A stretch of 64,000 nucleotides of DNA from DATBLQ01 sp036555325 (GTDB taxonomy: Bacteria > Pseudomonadota > Alphaproteobacteria > Rhizobiales > Aestuariivirgaceae): positions 39,935 through 103,934 of the forward strand of contig DATBLQ010000038.1 in assembly GCA_036555325.1 (NCBI GenBank), written 5' to 3'. Shown piece by piece: positions 59,338 through 64,000 of this stretch (its first letter is position 1; every line of letters starts with the position of its first letter). The notes beneath the pieces were generated by a model. The model did not search any database. It had not been told where the DNA came from and saw only the letters and a list, made by a program, of their open reading frames with translations. Position numbers and translations under genes: made by a program.

Positions 59338-61848
59338 ATGAGCAGTCTCAAAGCATATCGTGAAAAGCGTGATTTCCGAAAGACGACGGAGCCTGCTCCG
59401 CGACGCACCCGCAAAGGCGGGAACCAGTTCGTTGTTCAGAAGCACGACGCGCGCCGCCTGCATTTCGATCTCCGGCTTGAACTCGACGGTGTGCTGAAGA
59501 GCTGGGCCATCACCCGCGGACCGAGTCTGGTGCCGGGAGAAAAACGCTTGGCCGTGCAGACAGAGGATCACCCCATGGAATATCTCGAGTGGGAGGGAGT
59601 GATTCCCAAAGGCGAATACGGCGGCGGCACGATGATCGTTTGGGATCGCGGCACTTGGGCGCCCGACGGCGATCCTCACACGGGATTGGCGAAGGGAAAG
59701 CTCGATTTTTCACTCGCGGGGCAGCGGCTCAAGGGCAGGTGGCACCTGGTGCGCATGCGACGCCGACCCTCAGACAGCAAAGATCAGTGGCTTCTCATCA
59801 AAGGGTCCGATGAATTTGCAAGGCGTTCCGGCGAACCTGAGATTGTCGAGGAGGAACATTCCTCCATTCTTTCCGATCGAACAAACGCCGATCTGGCAGC
59901 GGAGGGGACAATCCGGCCCGATCATGCGGCACGGCGAGCGAAGACGGCTCGAGGGGTGAAATGGTCGCCCATCGTGTCCAAGCTCAAAGGAGCGCGCAAG
60001 GCCATTCTGTCGGTGTTCGTGGAGCCGAGCCTTGCGGTACTGAAGGAGCAACCGCCCAACGGCAAGAAATGGATCCACGAGATCAAGTTCGACGGATACA
60101 GGATACAAGCCCGAATCGACGGAAGCCGGCTGCAGCTTTTGACGCGCAAAGGCCTCGATTGGACGAAGCGCTTCCCGGCAGTTTCGCGTGCGCTGAAGGA
60201 GGTGCCGCTTGGCTCTGCACTCATCGATGGGGAGGTGATCGTACAGGATGAGCGTGGGCTATCCAGCTTCAGCGGGTTGCAAACTGATCTCAAATCCGGC
60301 CGGCATGATCGGATGGCCTATTTCGTTTTCGACCTCCTCTATTGCGAGGGTGTGGATATCCGGGGCGTGGATCTGGCGGAGCGACGAAAGGTATTGCGGG
60401 ACGTTCTCGAAGCATTGCCGGCCGATTCGATCGTGAAATTCAGCGACCATCTCGAAGGCGACGGCAAGGAGGTGTTGGCTCATGCTTGCAAGCTCGGACT
60501 GGAGGGCATTGTTTCAAAACGAATTGACCTTCCCTATATCTCGGGGCGCGGGGAGCACTGGATAAAGGCCAAATGCGTATTGGGACAGGAGTTGGTCGTC
60601 CTGGGGTATGTCCCATCAACTGCCCTGCGAGGTGCCATAGGATCGCTGGTGCTTGGCTATTATGACGGCAAGGACCTTGTCCACGCAGGACGATCGGGCA
60701 CCGGTTTTTCAGCCGACCAGGCGGTGGCTCTGCGCAAGCAGTTTGATGAGCTTCCGCGCGTCACACCTAATTTCAGAGCGCAACCAACTAAAGCCTCGAT
60801 GAAAGATGTGAAGTGGATCGAGCCGCGCTATATCGCCGACGTAGAGTTTCGAGGCTGGACGAACGATGGCCTGCTGCGCCAGGCAGCGTTCAAAGGATTG
60901 CGCGAAGACAAAGCACCAACCGAGGTGCGGCTCGAAACGGCGCGGGGCCAGCCCAGCCGCACTCCTGTGCGGCCCGAGGTGCGTCTTACCCATCCGGAAC
61001 GGATTCTTTGGGAGCGCGAGGGAATTACGAAGCAGGGGCTTGCCGATTTCTACACGGCAATCGCATCGTGGATTCTTCCTCACGTAACCGAGCGCGTGCT
61101 GAGCCTCGTAAGATGCCCCTCGGGAATCGAAGGGCAATGCTTTTACGCCAAACACGCCTGGGGCGGGTTAAGCGAGCATTTGCACCGCATCGATGTCGGG
61201 GAAGACAAGCCGATGCTGGCCATCGACGATCTAGAGGGCTTGATTTCTCTGGTGCAGGCTGGCGTGGTGGAGATCCACCCTTGGGGATCACCGATCCGCG
61301 ACCTAGAGCGTCCAGATCGTTTGATTTTCGATCTCGACCCCGGAGAAGAGGTTGATTGGAGCAGCGTGATCACCGCCGCTTTCGAAATCCGTGACCGCCT
61401 TGAGCGACATGGGCTCAAGAGCTTCGTGAAGACTACCGGCGGCAAAGGTCTGCACGTGGTCGCGCCGATCAGGCCTCGAGCGAGCTGGGACGATGTCAAG
61501 AGCTTCACGAAGATTGTTGCCGAGGACATGGTTGCCGACAACCCGGAGCTCTATGTGGCAAAGATGACCAAGCGCCTTCGCTCGGGGAGAATCTTCGTCG
61601 ACTACCTGCGCAACAGCAGAGGTGCCACGGCAATCGCCGCCTATTCCACCAGAGCAAGGCCAGGCGCACCCGTCTCGACTCCGCTTGCCTGGGACGAACT
61701 CTCCACCGCCATCAGATCGAACCACTATACGGTTGCCAATCTGCAGCAGCGCCTCGACCATTTGAGCAGCGATCCGTGGGAGGGGTTCTTTTCGCTGCGT
61801 CAGTCTCTGCCACCCGCATCCAAGCGCGGACAGCGAAGGCCGAACTAG
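59338..61848 (+). CDS. ligD: ATP-dependent DNA ligase LigD (non-homologous end joining)
   Basis: An 836-residue multidomain ligase of bacterial NHEJ. Order of domains is phosphoesterase (about 1-190; QKHDARRLHFDLRLELDG near 38), ligase (about 215-510; EIKFDGYR with catalytic lysine K250) and polymerase/primase (about 545-830; LIFDLDPGEEVDW near 662 and TTGGKGLHVVAP near 700). This PE-LIG-POL order is known from Pseudomonas and rhizobia. It should work with Ku at double-strand breaks, but no ku gene lies in the window. The second of two nearby ATGs (59338) gives the family N-terminus SSLKAYREKRDF. Confidence 0.95.
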   Translation: MSSLKAYREKRDFRKTTEPAPRRTRKGGNQFVVQKHDARRLHFDLRLELDGVLKSWAITRGPSLVPGEKRLAVQTEDHPMEYLEWEGVIPKGEYGGGTMIVWDRGTWAPDGDPHTGLAKGKLDFSLAGQRLKGRWHLVRMRRRPSDSKDQWLLIKGSDEFARRSGEPEIVEEEHSSILSDRTNADLAAEGTIRPDHAARRAKTARGVKWSPIVSKLKGARKAILSVFVEPSLAVLKEQPPNGKKWIHEIKFDGYRIQARIDGSRLQLLTRKGLDWTKRFPAVSRALKEVPLGSALIDGEVIVQDERGLSSFSGLQTDLKSGRHDRMAYFVFDLLYCEGVDIRGVDLAERRKVLRDVLEALPADSIVKFSDHLEGDGKEVLAHACKLGLEGIVSKRIDLPYISGRGEHWIKAKCVLGQELVVLGYVPSTALRGAIGSLVLGYYDGKDLVHAGRSGTGFSADQAVALRKQFDELPRVTPNFRAQPTKASMKDVKWIEPRYIADVEFRGWTNDGLLRQAAFKGLREDKAPTEVRLETARGQPSRTPVRPEVRLTHPERILWEREGITKQGLADFYTAIASWILPHVTERVLSLVRCPSGIEGQCFYAKHAWGGLSEHLHRIDVGEDKPMLAIDDLEGLISLVQAGVVEIHPWGSPIRDLERPDRLIFDLDPGEEVDWSSVITAAFEIRDRLERHGLKSFVKTTGGKGLHVVAPIRPRASWDDVKSFTKIVAEDMVADNPELYVAKMTKRLRSGRIFVDYLRNSRGATAIAAYSTRARPGAPVSTPLAWDELSTAIRSNHYTVANLQQRLDHLSSDPWEGFFSLRQSLPPASKRGQRRPN

Positions 61849-61958
61849 CGCACCCTCGGTTGTGGGGGAACCTTCTTCACCTGAAAAGCCTCTTGGTTTG
61901 CGCTTTTGTTCCAGCCCGGCTATCAGGCAATGGGTGGGGGAACCGAAAAAGGACAAAG

Positions 61959-63830
61959 ATGACGCATCCATTGGACCCATTGGGCCCCGAAGAAATCGCC
62001 CGGACGGCAGACATCATCCGCAAAGAGGGAGGGCTCAGCGAACAGGCTTGGTTTGAGACCATCGCGCTTCACGAACCGGCAAAGGATGCGCTTAGGTCGG
62101 GACACACGCGTCGAGAGGCCTTTGTCTGTTGTTACGATCCGAAAAGCGGGGAGACGTGGGACGGAACCGTGGATATCGCCGGCCGGAAGACTGCGGGGTG
62201 GCATCACGTGAAGGGGGCGCAAGCACGCATCGTCGCGGATGAATTCATGATGGGCGGAGACATCGCCAAGGCCGACCCCCGGTTCATTGAGGCGTGCCGC
62301 AAGCGTGGCATCACCGACATGGGGGAGGTGCTGGTCGAGCCCTGGGCGGCGGGGCATTTCGGCGTGCCGGAGGAAGAGGGAGAGCGCCTGGCGTATGGCC
62401 ATTGTTGGGTACGCAACAGCGCCGGAGACAATCCCTATGCGCGTCCCATCGGTAATCTCCATCCGGTGGTCGATCTGCGCCGCAGGAAAGTCGTTCGGGT
62501 CGATGACTTCGGCGTCGTGCCGCTGCCGCCCGAGGGCACTTCCATCGTGCACCCCAAACCGCGGACGGATTTGAAGCCCCTGGAGATCACCCAGCCACAA
62601 GGGCCAAGCTTCACAGTGGAAGGAAATCTGGTGCGCTGGCAGAAGTGGCAGTTCCGGATCGGCTTTCACGTGCGCGATGGGCTTGTTCTTCACATGATCG
62701 GCTATGAGGATCAGGGACGACTTCGTCCCATCATTCATCGCGCCTCGCTTGCCGAAATGGTCGTGCCCTACGGCGATCCTTCGGGCTCCTATTATCGGCG
62801 CAATGCGTTCGACACCGGAGAGTATGGACTCGGTCCGTTCATGGATTCACTTGCACTTGGGTGCGACTGCCTGGGGCTCATTCACTATTTCGATGTCTGG
62901 AGCCACGACTGGCGTGGAGCGCCGGTGAAGATCGCCAACGCCATCTGCCTGCATGAGGAAGATTACGGATTGTTGTGGAAATTCTCCGATGTAAAAAGGC
63001 GCAACGTAACAGTGAAGCGCTCGCGACGGCTCGTCGTGTCGTGCCTGGCGACCATCGGGAACTATGTCTACGGTTTCTATTGGTACTTCTATCAGGATGG
63101 AACGATCGGCATCGAGGTGAAGGCGACCGGCATTCCGCTGGTGAGCGGTCGGCCGGTGGGAGAGCCGTCGGCCTATGGAGCGCTGGTGGCGCCCGGGATC
63201 GATGCGCATGTGCATCAGCACGTTTTCTCTTTCCGCTTCGACATGGCCGTTGACGGTGAGCGGAACTGCGTGTCGGAAGTCAATTTCAACTCGGCGCCTA
63301 GGGCTGAGGACAATGCGCATGGTAACGCCGTCAAGATCACCGAAAGGAGGTTTCAAACGGAGAGCGAGGCGCAGCGTTTGATCGACCTCAACTCGGCGCG
63401 CTACTGGCGCGTGACGAATCCCAGCGTGTTCAATGCGCTTGGCCAGCCGGTGGGGTATATGCTGGTGCCTGGTGCCAATGCACTGCCGTTTCTGCATTCC
63501 GATTCCCCGGTCGGACGGCGGGCCGGGTTCATGTTCAAACATTTCTGGGCGACACAATTTGCCGGCGATGAGTTTTATCCCGCGGGGCAGTATCCCAATC
63601 AGCACAAGGGCGGCGACGGGCTGCCGCGCTGGACAGCGGCCAACCGTTCGATCGACAATGAAAATATCGTGGTGTGGTATACGCTCAACTATCATCACCT
63701 GCCGCGACCGGAGGATTGGCCGGTGCAGCCTTGCGTCTATGCCGGTTTCCAGTGGATGCCCTCAGGGTTCTTCGACGCCAATCCATCGCTCGACGTGCCA
63801 TCGCCCGACGCAGGCAAGGAGTGCTGCTGA
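61959..63830 (+). CDS. Copper-containing primary amine oxidase
   Basis: A 623-residue copper/topaquinone amine oxidase without signal peptide. It deaminates primary amines to aldehyde, ammonia and hydrogen peroxide. The catalytic aspartate is in NAFDTGEYGLG near residue 290, copper ligands in HVHQHVFSFR near 420 and NYHHLPRPEDWP near 580. The cofactor tyrosine lies in TIGNYVYGFYW near 370; the residue after it is usually Asp or Glu but is Val here. An AAAGGA site precedes the ATG at 61959; the frame open upstream overlaps ligD and is rejected. Confidence 0.93.
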   Translation: MTHPLDPLGPEEIARTADIIRKEGGLSEQAWFETIALHEPAKDALRSGHTRREAFVCCYDPKSGETWDGTVDIAGRKTAGWHHVKGAQARIVADEFMMGGDIAKADPRFIEACRKRGITDMGEVLVEPWAAGHFGVPEEEGERLAYGHCWVRNSAGDNPYARPIGNLHPVVDLRRRKVVRVDDFGVVPLPPEGTSIVHPKPRTDLKPLEITQPQGPSFTVEGNLVRWQKWQFRIGFHVRDGLVLHMIGYEDQGRLRPIIHRASLAEMVVPYGDPSGSYYRRNAFDTGEYGLGPFMDSLALGCDCLGLIHYFDVWSHDWRGAPVKIANAICLHEEDYGLLWKFSDVKRRNVTVKRSRRLVVSCLATIGNYVYGFYWYFYQDGTIGIEVKATGIPLVSGRPVGEPSAYGALVAPGIDAHVHQHVFSFRFDMAVDGERNCVSEVNFNSAPRAEDNAHGNAVKITERRFQTESEAQRLIDLNSARYWRVTNPSVFNALGQPVGYMLVPGANALPFLHSDSPVGRRAGFMFKHFWATQFAGDEFYPAGQYPNQHKGGDGLPRWTAANRSIDNENIVVWYTLNYHHLPRPEDWPVQPCVYAGFQWMPSGFFDANPSLDVPSPDAGKECC

Positions 63831-63912
63831 GGGCAAGGCGTGGCTTGATCTTGGAGCCTGCCTCGTTTAAGACGCTTTCGCTCCCGCCAGCGAACTCATG
63901 GCCCGATGCTCT

Positions 63913-63986
63913 TGGGGGATCGTCTAACGGTAGGACAGCGGACTCTGACTCCGCCAGTCTAGGTTCGAATCCTAGTCCCCCAGCCA
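63913..63986 (+). tRNA. tRNA-Gln (anticodon CUG)
   Basis: A full cloverleaf of 74 bases: acceptor TGGGGGA paired with TCCCCCA, D-arm GTCTAACGGTAGGAC, anticodon stem GCGGA/TCCGC with loop CTCTGAC (anticodon CTG), T-arm with TTCGAAT, discriminator G and an encoded CCA. It lies 82 bases after the amine oxidase stop near the window edge. Confidence 0.95.
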
Positions 63987-64000
63987 ACTTGCACAAGTGG

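Noticed and set aside
61776..61958. N-terminal extension of the amine oxidase
   Set aside because: It overlaps the end of ligD in another frame and has no ribosome site; AAAGGA is before ATG 61959.
63913..63986. tRNA-Gln as an integration site
   Set aside because: No integrase, direct repeat or mobile gene was seen on the visible side.
1..64000. CRISPR arrays, insertion sequences, prophage
   Set aside because: No regularly spaced repeats, transposase or phage structural genes were recognised.

Overview
The window looks like a chromosomal stretch from an alphaproteobacterium, most likely of the order Hyphomicrobiales (Rhizobiales). This rests on the moderately GC-rich coding style, the GlnT/Glx-type gene set, a LigD of phosphoesterase-ligase-polymerase order, a DUF2852 protein, an AraD1/GguC-type protein and interspersed palindromes of a kind common in that order. 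No phage, IS element, integrase or CRISPR array was seen. Two tRNA genes are present: Arg(UCG) and, at the right edge, Gln(CUG). Species cannot be assigned from sequence alone.

Layout. 0-7.5 kb: an exported TPR protein, a nucleotide-sugar-epimerase-like enzyme, adenine deaminase, tRNA-Arg, a flavin monooxygenase-like protein and a CaiB/BaiF CoA-transferase. 7.7-12 kb: a four-gene PotDABC-type ABC importer, with a perfect 12-bp hairpin after the binding-protein gene. 12-19.5 kb: a tightly packed minus-strand operon phnW-phnY-phnA, Na/Pi cotransporter and metallophosphoesterase, divergent from a LysR regulator. PhnW, PhnY and PhnA together convert 2-aminoethylphosphonate to acetate and phosphate. 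19.5-24.3 kb: a nitrilase-family amidase, an AraD1-family protein, a small secreted peptide, a PhyH dioxygenase coupled to an EamA exporter, and a FadR-type regulator.

24.4-31.1 kb: a plus-strand operon of DAO-type FAD oxidoreductase, type III glutamine-synthetase-like enzyme, three proteins that together resemble a split glutamate synthase (amidotransferase, GXGXG and FMN/Fe-S parts) and an unrecognised 137-residue protein. It resembles the glx/glnT and N-methylglutamate-synthase gene sets but lacks the heterotetrameric dehydrogenase. 31-38 kb: a GYD protein, an unknown protein, an acyl-CoA-dehydrogenase-like flavoprotein lacking the usual glutamate, a TetR regulator, a DUF2852 membrane protein, a DUF1989-GcvT fusion and a flavin reductase.

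38-44.9 kb is more housekeeping: the thiBPQ thiamine importer behind a TPP riboswitch, thiamine pyrophosphokinase, a lipid A-type acyltransferase, and divergent efp and epmA, both apparently starting at TTG; a 59-codon gene lies convergent to epmA. 45-59.2 kb: a long plus-strand catabolic block under a GntR regulator, with an ABM monooxygenase, HpcH/HpaI aldolase, 2-hydroxyacid dehydrogenase, a complete sugar ABC importer, a probable D-apionate-lactonase-like protein, a Pot-type importer without its own ATPase and two SDR dehydrogenases. 59.3-63.8 kb: LigD (no Ku in the window) and a copper amine oxidase with an unusual residue after the topaquinone tyrosine. Overall the region is dominated by uptake and breakdown of small nitrogen- and phosphorus-containing compounds and sugar acids.
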